Source: Hyphomicrobiales bacterium
GTDB lineage: Bacteria > Pseudomonadota > Alphaproteobacteria > Rhizobiales > Phreatobacteraceae
Length of the DNA: 64,000 nt
Assembly: GCA_017304475.1 (NCBI GenBank)
Contig: JAFKKV010000030.1
Span: 1 to 64,000, forward strand
Direction: 5' to 3'
Positions 42,408-51,510 of the stretch are shown piece by piece. Both the position numbers and the translations under genes were made by a program. The notes under the pieces were generated by a model, which ran no database searches, was not told the DNA's origin, and saw only the letters and a list, made by a program, of their open reading frames with translations. Numbering within the stretch: position 1 is the stretch's first letter; every line of letters begins with the position of its first letter.

Positions 42408-43796
42408 TCAGCAGCCGGAGCTCGCCGCGCGCCGCCTTGGCACTTCGAGACTACTGTGAATCTCGCTCGCAGCCGGGGTGACGCTCGGCAGCGTTACCGT
42501 GACCGAGAGCCCTCCCACCGGCCGATCCGACAACAGGACGTCGCCGCCATGGGCGCGAATGATCGATCGGGCGACGGTGAGGCCGAGGCCGACGCCGCCG
42601 GTCTCCTTGTTGCGGGAATATTCGAGGCGGTGGAAGGGCGCGAAGACGATCTCCCTGTCCTTGTCGTCGATCCCCGGGCCTTGGTCGGCCACCACGACTT
42701 TCGCGGTCGCGCCGTCGCTCGACAGGTCGATATCCGCCCGGTCTCCGTATTTGATGGCATTCTCGATGATATTGGTCAGGGCACGCTTGAGAGCGAGTTT
42801 TCGCCCGAGAATGACGACGGCACGCGGCGCCGAAAAGCTGGTGGGCTTGCCCATTTCGTCGAAATCGGTCGCGATCGCCTCGACCAGCGAGACCAGGTCG
42901 ACGGGGCGCATCGGCTCGTCCGACCGGTCGCCCCTGAGGAAGGCCAGGGCGCCTTCAATCATCGTTTCCATCTCGCCGATATCGGCCTCGATATCGGCTC
43001 GGGTTTCCGCGTCAGCGACGTCCTCGGCGCGAAAGCGCAGGCGGGTCAGCGGTGATTTCAGGTCGTGCGAAATCGCCGCCAGCGTCTGGCTCCGGTCGTC
43101 GATGAGCTTCTTGATGCGGACCTGCATGACATTGAACGCCGCGGCCAGCTGCCTGACCTCGGTCGGCCCCGCCTCGGCGACCTTGACCACTTCGGCGCCC
43201 GTCGAAAACTGCAGCGCGGCGTCGGCGAAGCGTTTCAGCGGCCGGGTCAGCCAACCCAGCAGGAGAATGGCGACCAGCACGAGACCGCCGGCCATGAGCG
43301 AGGTCGAATAGACCGTGCCGTGGCTCGATATCGGCAGGTCGCGCACCGAGACGACGCTGACATTGACCCAACTCTGATCCGGGAGTTGCATGGAAATCAT
43401 CGCGATATGCTCGTCATCGCGCAGCTTGGCACTGGTTCCGATCACGAGATTGCCGCCATTGAGTTCAGGCGCGACGGTCATCAGCCGTCCGCGCAGCCCG
43501 TCCAGGCGCGCGACCTCGCTGCCGCCGGGAACGGCATGCTCGGCGAGGCTCCAGTGAACGTCGAACGGGCCGCCGGCCAGCGCATGCGCGGTCTGTTCGC
43601 GTTCGGCGGGGCGGGCCTGCATGACCGTGCGCATGATCGATACCAGGCGCTCGGCCAGGCGCGCGTCGTTGTTGGAGGTCAGTTCCGCCTGAAGCGCCGC
43701 CTGATAGGTCCATAGGCTTGCGACGTGCAGGGCACCGATCGCGACCAGCAAGACGAGGATCGTTCGTCCGGGGATCGAATTGAGCAGATTTTTCAC
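42408..43796 (-). CDS. Two-component sensor histidine kinase
   Basis: 462 residues. Two membrane segments (residues 12-34 and about 164-184) flank a periplasmic sensor, then HAMP, HisKA with the phosphorylated His in AAISHDLKSPLTRLR near 243, and HATPase_c with N, G1, F and G2 boxes (NIIENAIKYG, DQGPGIDD, FHRLEYS, GGVGLGLTV). Its start overlaps the response-regulator stop. By position it most likely senses periplasmic copper and phosphorylates the adjacent regulator. The last codons run directly into the tRNA scar, so its C-terminus may have been modified by integration. Confidence 0.88.
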   Translation of the reverse strand: MKNLLNSIPGRTILVLLVAIGALHVASLWTYQAALQAELTSNNDARLAERLVSIMRTVMQARPAEREQTAHALAGGPFDVHWSLAEHAVPGGSEVARLDGLRGRLMTVAPELNGGNLVIGTSAKLRDDEHIAMISMQLPDQSWVNVSVVSVRDLPISSHGTVYSTSLMAGGLVLVAILLLGWLTRPLKRFADAALQFSTGAEVVKVAEAGPTEVRQLAAAFNVMQVRIKKLIDDRSQTLAAISHDLKSPLTRLRFRAEDVADAETRADIEADIGEMETMIEGALAFLRGDRSDEPMRPVDLVSLVEAIATDFDEMGKPTSFSAPRAVVILGRKLALKRALTNIIENAIKYGDRADIDLSSDGATAKVVVADQGPGIDDKDREIVFAPFHRLEYSRNKETGGVGLGLTVARSIIRAHGGDVLLSDRPVGGLSVTVTLPSVTPAASEIHSSLEVPRRRAASSGC

Positions 43797-44563
43797 TCGC
43801 GTCTCACCGAACGGCTGAACATGTAGCCGACGCCGCGGACGGTCTTGATGATCGAATGGGCGCCGCCCGCCTCGTCGATCTTTTTCCGCAGGCGGCTGAT
43901 CTGAACATCGATGCTGCGGTCGAAGCCGGTCGTCGTTCTGTTGCGCGCAGCGTCCAGCAGATGCTCGCGCGTCAGCACGCGTTGCGGCGCCTCGACCAGG
44001 GTCAGCAGCAGGTCATAGTCGCCGCTGGTCAGTTCGATGATGACGCCCTCGGGATTGATGAGGTCGCGCCGGAGGGTATCCAGCGTCCAGCCTTCGAAGG
44101 CATATTTTCGCGACCGCGCGCCCGGTTCGCTTTCGCGCGGGCCGAAGCTCCGGCGCAGAACCGCATTGATGCGGGCCAGCAATTCCCGCGGATTGAACGG
44201 TTTGGCGAGATAGTCGTCCGCGCCGATTTCCAATCCGACGATCCGGTCGGTCTCGTCGCCCTTGGCGGTCAGCATGACCACCGGGGTCTGCGATTGGGCC
44301 CGGATTTCGCGGCACAGATCAAAGCCGCTGATGCCGGGCAGCATGACATCCAGGATGACGAGGTCGACGGTGGTATGCGCGACCACCTCCCGCATCTCGT
44401 AGCCGTCACGCGCGGCGCTGACCTTGAAGCCGTTCGCACGCAGAAATTTCGCGACCAATTGGCGGATCTGGCCGTCGTCGTCGACGAGCAGGATGTGGAC
44501 GCCGCTGCCGGGTTCCGAGGCGGCGCCGGGGGCGATGCCGTTATTCGTTTGCGAGGAGATCAT
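43793..44563 (-). CDS. OmpR-family response regulator
   Basis: 256 residues. The receiver domain has DDD near residue 28, the phospho-acceptor Asp in VILDVMLPG near 72, and the conserved Lys in LAKPFNPRELL near 122. A winged helix follows with ELTSGDYDLLLTLVEAP and RSIDVQISRLRKKI. It belongs to the CusR/CopR-like group by context. A box TTTCC-N5-ATTACAA upstream of its gene is repeated upstream of the copper operon start, suggesting control of both. Confidence 0.88.
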   Translation of the reverse strand: MISSQTNNGIAPGAASEPGSGVHILLVDDDGQIRQLVAKFLRANGFKVSAARDGYEMREVVAHTTVDLVILDVMLPGISGFDLCREIRAQSQTPVVMLTAKGDETDRIVGLEIGADDYLAKPFNPRELLARINAVLRRSFGPRESEPGARSRKYAFEGWTLDTLRRDLINPEGVIIELTSGDYDLLLTLVEAPQRVLTREHLLDAARNRTTTGFDRSIDVQISRLRKKIDEAGGAHSIIKTVRGVGYMFSRSVRRE

Positions 44564-44628
44564 CGGCGACGAACTCAGTGATCCGAGGTTTCATCGCAAA
44601 TTTCTAGGTTGTGTAGATCTCAGCGGCG

Positions 44629-44645
44629 TTTCCGGCTCATTACAA
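44629..44645 (-). promoter_or_regulatory. Candidate copper-response box, copy 1
   Basis: TTTCC-GGCTC-ATTACAA on the plus strand (TTGTAAT-N5-GGAAA when read on the transcribed side), 66-82 bases before the response-regulator start. The same element is at 49433-49449. Confidence 0.55.
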
Positions 44646-44724
44646 ATTGTTTCGGCGGGGCCCTGCGGTTTCGGGCCACGCGATGCCGCATGCGTCGCCC
44701 ATCGATGCCCGGCGGAACGATCAT

Positions 44725-45201
44725 TCAGCCGTTGATGGGAGCCGATCCGTGAAAGCGCATGAAGACGGACGGTCCGCCGGTGCCGAAAGCCAAGACGTCA
44801 TAGGTGTCGGGCTCCACGCCTGGAACCTCCATGCCCGGCGATCCCACGGGCATTCCGGGCACCGCCAGGCCGCGAATGGCCGGCCGTTCGGCGAGGAGGC
44901 GGATGAGCGAGGCGGCCGGGACATGGCCTTCGAGGATGTAGCCCTCCACTTCGGCCGTGTGACAGGACCACAGCGCGGCAGGCACGCCGAGCCGGGCCTT
45001 CACGGCATTGATCCTGATTTCCTCGATAATTCTCGTCGGAAACCCGGCCGCCGCGATGTGATCGGCCCAGGCGCCGCAGCAGCCGCAGGACGGATCCTTG
45101 TGCATGACGACGACGGGCCTTTCGGCCGCCGAGCCCGTTCGGATTCCGGCACCGGCGACCAGCGGAAGGGCCGCGAGAAAAGAGCGGCGGGTGATCGTCA
45201 T
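44725..45201 (-). CDS. DUF411 periplasmic metal-binding protein
   Basis: 158 residues; the start at 45201 gives a Tat-like signal TITRRSFLAALPL and a GGAAA site. The mature part has the DUF411 metal site HKDPSCGCCGAWADH and SCHTAEVEGYILEGHVPA. Members bind copper or related metals in the periplasm in Cu-resistance clusters. The long 3' gap separates it from the response regulator; it follows CusF at 125 bases. Confidence 0.82.
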   Translation of the reverse strand: MTITRRSFLAALPLVAGAGIRTGSAAERPVVVMHKDPSCGCCGAWADHIAAAGFPTRIIEEIRINAVKARLGVPAALWSCHTAEVEGYILEGHVPAASLIRLLAERPAIRGLAVPGMPVGSPGMEVPGVEPDTYDVLAFGTGGPSVFMRFHGSAPING

Positions 45202-45326
45202 CGTGCCGTTTCCGTCTTTCGGCGTCATTTCGCTATTCTCCAATGCCGGCCGGCGGCCGGCAATGCCGAAATGGGGCATTGGGGCCGCCGTGGGATTGTT
45301 GCCGCCTGCGCGGCGAAGGACCAGAT

Positions 45327-45620
45327 TTATCGGGCGCGCTGCATGCGGGTGATCGTGATCGCGCCATTGACGCGTTCGGCATCAAAGCGGACGCGATCAC
45401 CTTCACGCACCTGCTGGAGCATGGCGGGGTCGGCGACCCGGAACACCATGGTCATGCCGTCCATTTCCAGGTTCGCGATGGGGCCATGCTTCAGCGTGAT
45501 CCGGCCGCGCTCGGCCTCGATCTTGACGACCTCGCCGGTCACCGACTGGGCTGTGGCGGTGGCGACATGGCCCATCGTCGCGAGGCCGGCGGCGAGGGCG
45601 AGAGCTTTGATCATGGACAT
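45327..45620 (-). CDS. cusF: CusF-like copper/silver-binding protein
   Basis: 97 residues with a signal peptide (ALALAAGLATMGHVATATAQ). The OB-fold copper site of CusF is seen in GRITLKHGPIANLEMDGMTMVFRV, with His and two Met ligands and a nearby aromatic. It carries Cu(I)/Ag(I) in the periplasm to a CusB adaptor; the cusB gene is on the other side of the insertion at 33271. Confidence 0.82.
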   Translation of the reverse strand: MSMIKALALAAGLATMGHVATATAQSVTGEVVKIEAERGRITLKHGPIANLEMDGMTMVFRVADPAMLQQVREGDRVRFDAERVNGAITITRMQRAR

Positions 45621-45646
45621 GGAGAAACCTCTTCTTGCGGGGTGGT

Positions 45647-46105
45647 TCAGCGAACGGTGATCCGGCCATGCATGCCGGCCTGGTAGTGACCCGGGATCAG
45701 GCAGGCGAATTCGAACGTGCCGCTATTGGTGAAGCGCCAGATGATTTCGCCCGATTTCGTGGGCTCGACCTTCACGGCGTTCGGATCGGCATGTTCCATG
45801 TCCGGATTGCGTTCCATCGCGGCCTTGTGGCGCTGATTGCCCTCGAACGTGTCGATGACCATTTCGTGGTCGAGCGCCCCGCCGTTCTTCACCACGAAGC
45901 GGACCGTATCGCCCCGGTTGATGGTGATGTCGGCCGGCTCGAACAGCATCCGCCCGTCGCCTTCCAGCATGCGCACCTCGACGGTGCGCGTGACGCTGGC
46001 GCGATGACCCTCTTCGCCGGCGGGAGATGACGGGCCGTGGGCCATCGACGCGCCGGTCAGGGCGGCGATTGTCGCAAAGGCCAGCAGAGCTGATGTCTTC
46101 GACAT
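45647..46105 (-). CDS. Periplasmic cupredoxin-domain protein
   Basis: 152 residues; the 46105 start has a GAGGACA site and signal peptide. A type-1 copper centre is complete: His in ALDHEMV and Cys, His and Met in FACLIPGHYQAGMHG. It is an azurin/plastocyanin-like electron carrier or copper store of the resistance operon. It follows the multicopper oxidase by 25 bases. Confidence 0.85.
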   Translation of the reverse strand: MSKTSALLAFATIAALTGASMAHGPSSPAGEEGHRASVTRTVEVRMLEGDGRMLFEPADITINRGDTVRFVVKNGGALDHEMVIDTFEGNQRHKAAMERNPDMEHADPNAVKVEPTKSGEIIWRFTNSGTFEFACLIPGHYQAGMHGRITVR

Positions 46106-46130
46106 GATCTGTCCTCGTCTTGGTCTGATG

Positions 46131-47537
46131 TCAGTGGTTGGAATGGCTGCCGCGGGCACGGCGGGCCGCGCGGTCGAGCACGCGTGCCGCCGGCGCGGGG
46201 CCGGGCGGGGTTGCGGCGCGGGTGGGTTGGGCGAGCGGCGGCCCTTTCCACTCATAGGCCACGGTGCCGGGCGGATGCTGGTACCAGCCGGGATCCCGGT
46301 AGTCGCCGGCGGCCAGGCCCTCGCGCACCTTCACGACCGTGAACATGCCGCCCATCTCGACCGGCCCGAACGGCCCGTCGCCGGTCATCATCGGCAAGGT
46401 ATTGGCCGGAAGGGGCATTTCCATCGCGCCCATCTCGCCCATGCCGGCGCCACCCATCGGCATGAAACCCGGCACCAGTCCGCGGATGGCCCGGGACACC
46501 TGCCGCTGATCCACGCCGATCATGGTGCGCGTGTCATGGCCCATGGGGCCCATCGTGTGGTGCGACTTGTGGCAGTGAAACGCCCAGTCGCCCTCGTGCA
46601 CGGCATGGAATTCATAGGCGCGCATGGCGCCGACGGGCACGTCGACGGTCACCTCCGGCCAGCGGGCCTCGGGACGGACCCAGCCGCCATCCGTGCAGGT
46701 CACCTCGAAATCGTAACCGTGCATGTGGATCGGATGATTGGTCATGCTGAGATTGCCGATCCTGATCCGGACGCGGTCGTTCTTGGCCACCACCAGGGGA
46801 TCGAGTCCCGGCCAGGTGCGGCTGTTCATGCACCAGATGTTGAAATCGGTCATGGTCGAGACCTTCGGCACATAGGTCCCCGGGTCGATGTCGAAGGTAT
46901 TGAGCAGGAAGACGAAATCGCGGTCGACGCGGTGCAGGGCGGGGTCGCGCGGATGGACGACGAAGAAGCCCATCATGCCCATGGCCATCTGCACCATCTC
47001 GTCGGAATGCGAGTGGTACATGAAGGTGCCGCTTTTGCGGAGCTGGAACTCGTAGACGAAGGTCTTGCCGGGCGGGATATGCGGCTGGGTCAGTCCGCCG
47101 ACGCCGTCCATGCCCGAGGGCAGGATCTGGCCGTGCCAATGCACCGCCGTGCTCTCCGGCAGGCGATTGGTCACGAAGATGCGAAGCTTGTCGCCCTCCA
47201 CCGCCTCGATCGTCGGGCCGGGGCTCTGGCCGTTATAGCCCCACAGATGGGCGACCATGCCAGGCGATATCTCGCGCACCACCGGCTCGGCGACGAGGTG
47301 GAACTCTTTCCATTCGCCGTTCATGCGCGCGGGCAAGGTCCAGCCGTTCAGCGTGACGACCGGCTGGTAGTCCGGTCCGCTGGAGGGCGGTGCGAGGGGA
47401 GCCTGGGTGTTCGCCTTGGTCATGGTCGGCGCCTCCGGCAGGCTTGCCGTCTGCGCTCGTCCACTGACCTGGGATGCGCCGACGAGGGCGAGGCCGGCGC
47501 CGGCGGTGGCAAATAGTCCACGTCGCGATACGGACAT
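46131..47537 (-). CDS. Multicopper oxidase, CopA/CueO-like
   Basis: 468 residues with a Tat signal (SVSRRGLFATAGAGLAL). The four copper motifs are in order: HWHG near residue 142, YHSHSDE near 184, HPIHMHG near 280 and HCHKSHH near 336. The Met-rich stretch near 370-400 (FMPMGGAGMGEMGAMEMP) is typical of Cu(I)-oxidising CopA. It oxidises toxic Cu(I) to Cu(II) in the periplasm. The middle gene of the copper operon. The Arg/His-rich C-terminal tail is unusual. Confidence 0.88.
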   Translation of the reverse strand: MSVSRRGLFATAGAGLALVGASQVSGRAQTASLPEAPTMTKANTQAPLAPPSSGPDYQPVVTLNGWTLPARMNGEWKEFHLVAEPVVREISPGMVAHLWGYNGQSPGPTIEAVEGDKLRIFVTNRLPESTAVHWHGQILPSGMDGVGGLTQPHIPPGKTFVYEFQLRKSGTFMYHSHSDEMVQMAMGMMGFFVVHPRDPALHRVDRDFVFLLNTFDIDPGTYVPKVSTMTDFNIWCMNSRTWPGLDPLVVAKNDRVRIRIGNLSMTNHPIHMHGYDFEVTCTDGGWVRPEARWPEVTVDVPVGAMRAYEFHAVHEGDWAFHCHKSHHTMGPMGHDTRTMIGVDQRQVSRAIRGLVPGFMPMGGAGMGEMGAMEMPLPANTLPMMTGDGPFGPVEMGGMFTVVKVREGLAAGDYRDPGWYQHPPGTVAYEWKGPPLAQPTRAATPPGPAPAARVLDRAARRARGSHSNH

Positions 47538-47553
47538 GACGTCTTCCTCGTTG

Positions 47554-49119
47554 CTAATGCGCGGCCGCGCCGGTTTCGGCGCCGGCAACTGCGGTGGTGG
47601 GGGTGTCCGATGAGCCGCCGCTGGGCGCTCCGCCGATGACCACGAATTGCAGGTCGGTCTTGGCGATCCAGAAGTCTCGGCGGGCTTCGATGGCCGCGGC
47701 ATTGGCGGCGATGCGGGCCCGTGCCTCGGTGAGAAGCGAGAACACGTCGACCATCATGCCGTTGTACCGGAGCTGGCTTTCATCCGCGATGATCTGGCGC
47801 AGCGGCAGGATCTGCGACTGGTAATGGCGGGCAAAGTCGAAACCGCCGCGATAACGCTGGTAAGCCTCGCGCGCCTCGGAACGCACATTGACGCCGCGTT
47901 CGACCAAGCGATTGACCGAGCGCAGATAGGTTTCGCGCGCCTCGCGGAGACGGCTTTCGCCCAGGTCCAGGGGCATCTGGACTTCCAGGGACAGGCCGCT
48001 GATGCGGGTCCGTTCGAATTCGGTCTGGTGGTTCTCGACGAGCTGCCCGCCCTGAAGGCTGTAGGAGCGTTCGGTGCGCGTGGACCGTTCGTTGTTCAGC
48101 GCGCCCTGGAGCTCCAGGACATTCAGAAAGCGCGACCATTGGGTCAGGTCGAGCTGGCGGGCGACGCCGTCGACCTCCAGGCGCGCGATCCTGAGATCGA
48201 GCCGCTTCTCCAGCGCCTCCCGTTCGATCGCGTCGCGGGACACGGGGCGAGGCGGCAAGGCCGGCAATTGGGCCGGGATTTTCAGCGCGGTTATATTGTC
48301 CCAGAGACCGAGTGCCCTGATCAGGCGTTCGCGGTCAGCCTGGTTCTGAAGCCGTGCGCGGGCGAGCTGGGCTGCCACATCGGCGTAGAATACGTGCTCG
48401 CGCGCCTGGTCCAGCCGATTGACCGCACCGGTTTCGCCGAGACGCTTGAATAGCTCGGAAGCCGTCCGCGCCGCGGTATTGGCCTGGGTGAGGAAATTGA
48501 CGAGCTGGCTGGAGGCGACGACACGGTAATAGGCCCGGCGCGTATCGCCGGCGAGGCGCAGCGTCTCCTCGGCCGCCCGCAACTGCGCCTGGCTGAACCG
48601 CACCTCGGCGACGGCCCGTCTTTGCGGCAGGGTCGCGAGCCCGAGAACGTTGACGAGCAACTGGCGCTCGATCTCGATCGCGCCGGTGCTGGCGAGCCGC
48701 GTCAGCGAGAGCGTCGGGCTCGGCGGCAAGCTGGCCTGGACGAACAGCGCTTCGGAAATTCCAAGATCGTTATAGGCGGCCTGCAGGCCGCGATTGTTCA
48801 TGAGGGCGATCTGGACCGCCCTGTCGACGCTGAGCGGGGATCGCAGCAAGGCCGTGACGCGCGCCTTGACCCTGTCGCTGTCGGCCGGCTCCCGGATGCG
48901 CCCGACGTCCTGACGCAGTTCGCGGGCCGCGATGTCGCGGGTGACACCGAGGCCTCCGTCGGGGCTATAGCTGGCGCAGCCGCCGAGCGCCGTGGCGGCG
49001 CCGACCAAGATGGCGCCGAGCCGAACCGGGTGGAGCAGTCTTTGGGCGGTGTTCGGCCGGGCGGCGGCGCGGGTCGGATGGTCGCAGGTGGATGATGTCA
49101 TGATCGTCATCGCCCTCAC
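47554..49119 (-). CDS. TolC-family outer-membrane efflux lipoprotein
   Basis: 521 residues. The first start (49119) overlaps the small lipoprotein stop; internal ATG 49110 and 49101 are alternatives. A lipobox LGGC near residue 48 and the TolC repeat region (ALMNNRGLQAAYNDLGISEALFVQASLPPSPTLSL, split between two copies of long helices) identify the OMF family. It probably forms the outer-membrane exit for the CusBA pump encoded at 33-38 kb. Confidence 0.82.
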   Translation of the reverse strand: MRAMTIMTSSTCDHPTRAAARPNTAQRLLHPVRLGAILVGAATALGGCASYSPDGGLGVTRDIAARELRQDVGRIREPADSDRVKARVTALLRSPLSVDRAVQIALMNNRGLQAAYNDLGISEALFVQASLPPSPTLSLTRLASTGAIEIERQLLVNVLGLATLPQRRAVAEVRFSQAQLRAAEETLRLAGDTRRAYYRVVASSQLVNFLTQANTAARTASELFKRLGETGAVNRLDQAREHVFYADVAAQLARARLQNQADRERLIRALGLWDNITALKIPAQLPALPPRPVSRDAIEREALEKRLDLRIARLEVDGVARQLDLTQWSRFLNVLELQGALNNERSTRTERSYSLQGGQLVENHQTEFERTRISGLSLEVQMPLDLGESRLREARETYLRSVNRLVERGVNVRSEAREAYQRYRGGFDFARHYQSQILPLRQIIADESQLRYNGMMVDVFSLLTEARARIAANAAAIEARRDFWIAKTDLQFVVIGGAPSGGSSDTPTTAVAGAETGAAAH

Positions 49120-49373
49120 CGCGCCGGGGCGCCGGGGGCGACGCGTTCGTTCGAGCGCCCCCAGTCGATCGGGCCGACGGGGCGGAACGCGGTGAAGCCG
49201 GCGAGCACCGGCTGATAACGGACCTGACGGCTGGCGATGGCGGGGTCGGCGGCCTCTTCGCCGAGGCGCGCTCGCGTCCCCGTCTCGGTACAGGCACCAA
49301 GCGCCAGTCCGGCCGTGACGGCCATGCCGATCGCTTGAATTCGAGTGGATAGGAAGTGGTTGATCTGCGGCAT
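49116..49373 (-). CDS. Small lipoprotein heading the copper operon
   Basis: 85 residues from ATG 49373; a GTG at 49400 is the alternative. A signal peptide ends in a lipobox LGAC. The mature part is short, with FRPVGPIDWGR near its end; no family is recognised. It overlaps the TolC start and carries the copper-box at 49433 upstream, so it is first in the copper operon. Role unknown. Confidence 0.6.
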   Translation of the reverse strand: MPQINHFLSTRIQAIGMAVTAGLALGACTETGTRARLGEEAADPAIASRQVRYQPVLAGFTAFRPVGPIDWGRSNERVAPGAPAR

Positions 49374-49432
49374 GCGCGCCCCGGTGGAACTGAGTCTCAC
49401 CGGGACGCTAACGGCGCTGTTCGCAGGTCGTA

Positions 49433-49449
49433 TTTCCCGACTATTACAA
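49433..49449 (-). promoter_or_regulatory. Candidate copper-response box, copy 2
   Basis: TTTCC-CGACT-ATTACAA, the same spacing and ends as at 44629, 60 bases before the small lipoprotein ATG. Probable binding site of the OmpR-type regulator. Confidence 0.55.
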
Positions 49450-49491
49450 TTTATTGCCGGGCACCCCCGACGATCGCCGGGCCTGCGCGCC

Positions 49492-50916
49492 TCATGCCGG
49501 GCGCAGCCGATCCTTCAGCCGGAGCAATGCGATCTTCTTGATCTCCGCAATCGCCGTAGCGAATTCGTCATCCGTGGAATTGGCGATGCGCCGTTCGAAG
49601 GCGTCGAGAATGCCGTCTTTCGTCGCTCCCTTCACCGCCATGATGAAGGGGAATTCGAAACGAGCCTTGTAGGCGTCGTTGAGCGCGGTGAAGCGGGCGA
49701 GCTCGTCCGCCGTCAGCCGGTCGAGGCCGGCGCCCGCCTGCTCACGGGTGGAATCGGCGGTCAGCAGCTTGGCCGCGGCAAGCCGGCCGGCAAGATCCGG
49801 GTGCGCCTTGATCAAGGCGAGTTTTTCCTGCCGGTTCATGTCGTCGAGAACAGCCGCAAGTGCGCCGTGCAGGCCTTCGGCCGTATCATGAGCCGATGTC
49901 AGACCCAGGCGATGGGCGCGCTCGGCGATGGCCGGCGTGTGCTCGTAGATGTCGCCGAACTTGGCGACGAAGACCGGCCGGTTCATGCCGCTCGGCAGGC
50001 CATCGGCCGGGTAATGATGGATCGCCCAATGCCGGGCGATGTCGATGCGCCGGCAGATCCAGACCTGATCGTGGCCCTGGATGTAATCGAGGAAACGGGC
50101 AAGCGCGGCGAGCCGGCCCGGCCGTCCGACAAGGCGGCAATGCAGGCCGATCGACAGCATTTTCGGCGCCCCTTCCGCGCCTTCGGCATAAAGCACGTCG
50201 AAGGAGTCCTTCAGATAGGCGAAGAACTGGTCGCCCGAATTGAAGCCTTGGGCCGCCGCGAAGCGCATGTCGTTGCTGTCGAGCGTATAGGGAACGATCA
50301 GGTGCGGGCCGTGCGGTCCATCGACCCAATAGGGCAGGTCGTCGGCATAGGAATCCGCGGAATAGAGAAAGCCGCCCTCTTCCATGACGATGTCGAGCGT
50401 GTTCTCGGACGTCCGCCCGGTATACCAGCCGAGCGGCCGCTCGCCGCACAGCGCGGTATGAATGCGCAGCGCTTCGGCAACCGCTGCGCGCTCCTCGGCG
50501 GCCGGCATATGGCGATGGTCGATCCATTTCAGCCCGTGGCTGGCGATTTCCCAGTCGGCTTCGCGCATGGCGGCAACCGCATCCGGGTTGCGTTCCATGG
50601 CGGTCGCGACGCCATAGACGGTCACCGGCAGCCGGCGTCCGGTGAACAGCCGCCAGAGCCGCCAGAACCCGGCGCGCGAGCCATATTCGTAGATCGATTC
50701 CATGCTCGGGTGGCGCTGGCCGGGCCAGGGCGGGGCGCCGATCATTTCCGACAGGAAGGCTTCCGATGCCGGATCGCCATGCAGGATATTGTTCTCGCCG
50801 CCTTCTTCGTAATTGATCACGAACTGGACGGCGATGCGCGCGCCGCCCGGCCAGCAGGCCGGCGGCGTGGTGCGGCCATAACCGATCAGGTCGCGGGGGT
50901 AGGGGCTGTTCTGCAT
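49492..50916 (-). CDS. puuE: Bifunctional PuuE allantoinase - UraD OHCU decarboxylase
   Basis: 474 residues from ATG 50916. Residues 1 to about 305 are the cofactor-independent polysaccharide-deacetylase-like allantoinase PuuE (FVINYEEGGENN, SHGLKWIDHRHM, TGRTSENTL). From about 310 the sequence becomes OHCU decarboxylase: FGDIYEHTPAIAE, KAHPDLAGRLA, FEFPFIMAVKG. The second half converts OHCU to S-allantoin and the first half opens it to allantoate, so fusion couples consecutive steps. UraH follows the stop side upstream. Confidence 0.9.
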   Translation of the reverse strand: MQNSPYPRDLIGYGRTTPPACWPGGARIAVQFVINYEEGGENNILHGDPASEAFLSEMIGAPPWPGQRHPSMESIYEYGSRAGFWRLWRLFTGRRLPVTVYGVATAMERNPDAVAAMREADWEIASHGLKWIDHRHMPAAEERAAVAEALRIHTALCGERPLGWYTGRTSENTLDIVMEEGGFLYSADSYADDLPYWVDGPHGPHLIVPYTLDSNDMRFAAAQGFNSGDQFFAYLKDSFDVLYAEGAEGAPKMLSIGLHCRLVGRPGRLAALARFLDYIQGHDQVWICRRIDIARHWAIHHYPADGLPSGMNRPVFVAKFGDIYEHTPAIAERAHRLGLTSAHDTAEGLHGALAAVLDDMNRQEKLALIKAHPDLAGRLAAAKLLTADSTREQAGAGLDRLTADELARFTALNDAYKARFEFPFIMAVKGATKDGILDAFERRIANSTDDEFATAIAEIKKIALLRLKDRLRPA

Positions 50917-50966
50917 GGCTGGCCTCGCGGCATGAGATCTGTCGGAAAGAGATGGCGGGCGGCGCG

Positions 50967-51323
50967 TCAACTGCCGCGATAGGTCGCGTAGCTCCAGGGC
51001 GTCACGATCAGCGGCACGTGATAATGCGCATCGGCATCGGCGATCGTGAAGCGAATTGGCACGTCGTCCAGAAATGGCGGATCCGCCTGGGCGACGCCCG
51101 CGGCGCGGAAATAGTCCGCCACACCGAACACCAGTTCATAGGTGCCGGCGGTGAGCGTTGCGCCGGCGAGCAACGGCTCGGCGGTGCGGCCGTCCTCGCC
51201 GGTCCGGACCTGTTTGACCAGGGCGCGCGTGCCGTCCTGGGCCAGGCGATGAAGCGTCACGTCCATGCCGGCGGCCGGTCGGCCGGCGGCGGTGTCGAGC
51301 ACATGTGTCGATAGCCGTCCCAT
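50967..51323 (-). CDS. uraH: 5-hydroxyisourate hydrolase
   Basis: 118 residues, the usual length of the transthyretin-like enzyme. The HIUase signature is intact: [17 protein letters not shown] at the start, an Arg in the DVTLHRLA strand, and the C-terminal [18 protein letters not shown] with YRGS. It hydrolyses 5-hydroxyisourate, the product of PuuD, to OHCU. It shares its promoter region with the divergent nucleobase permease. Confidence 0.95.
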   Translation of the reverse strand: MGRLSTHVLDTAAGRPAAGMDVTLHRLAQDGTRALVKQVRTGEDGRTAEPLLAGATLTAGTYELVFGVADYFRAAGVAQADPPFLDDVPIRFTIADADAHYHVPLIVTPWSYATYRGS

Positions 51324-51385
51324 CGTATTCTCCGCGTGTTGGCTATCGCCAGTTAACCCAAGCTGGCCGCATTCATTTTCATGCA

Positions 51386-51398
51386 GATTTTGAAAATC
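51386..51398. promoter_or_regulatory. Palindrome GATTTTGAAAATC
   Basis: A 13-base perfect palindrome about a central G, between the divergent uraH and permease genes; candidate regulator site. Confidence 0.45.
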
Positions 51399-51439
51399 TT
51401 ACCGATTTTGAGATCATTGCGTAGGATTTGCCGGCAACC

Positions 51440-51454
51440 TTCAATGCCAGGACG
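51440..51454 (+). promoter_or_regulatory. Purine-cluster 15-mer, copy 1
   Basis: TTCAATGCCAGGACG, 56 bases before the permease ATG. An identical 15-mer lies at 53932-53946 between the LysR and puuD genes. Confidence 0.6.
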
Positions 51455-51510
51455 CGTGCACTTGAAAGACCGGGAAATTCGGCCGGCATGCGCTCAGGGA
51501 GGAGAGGACG

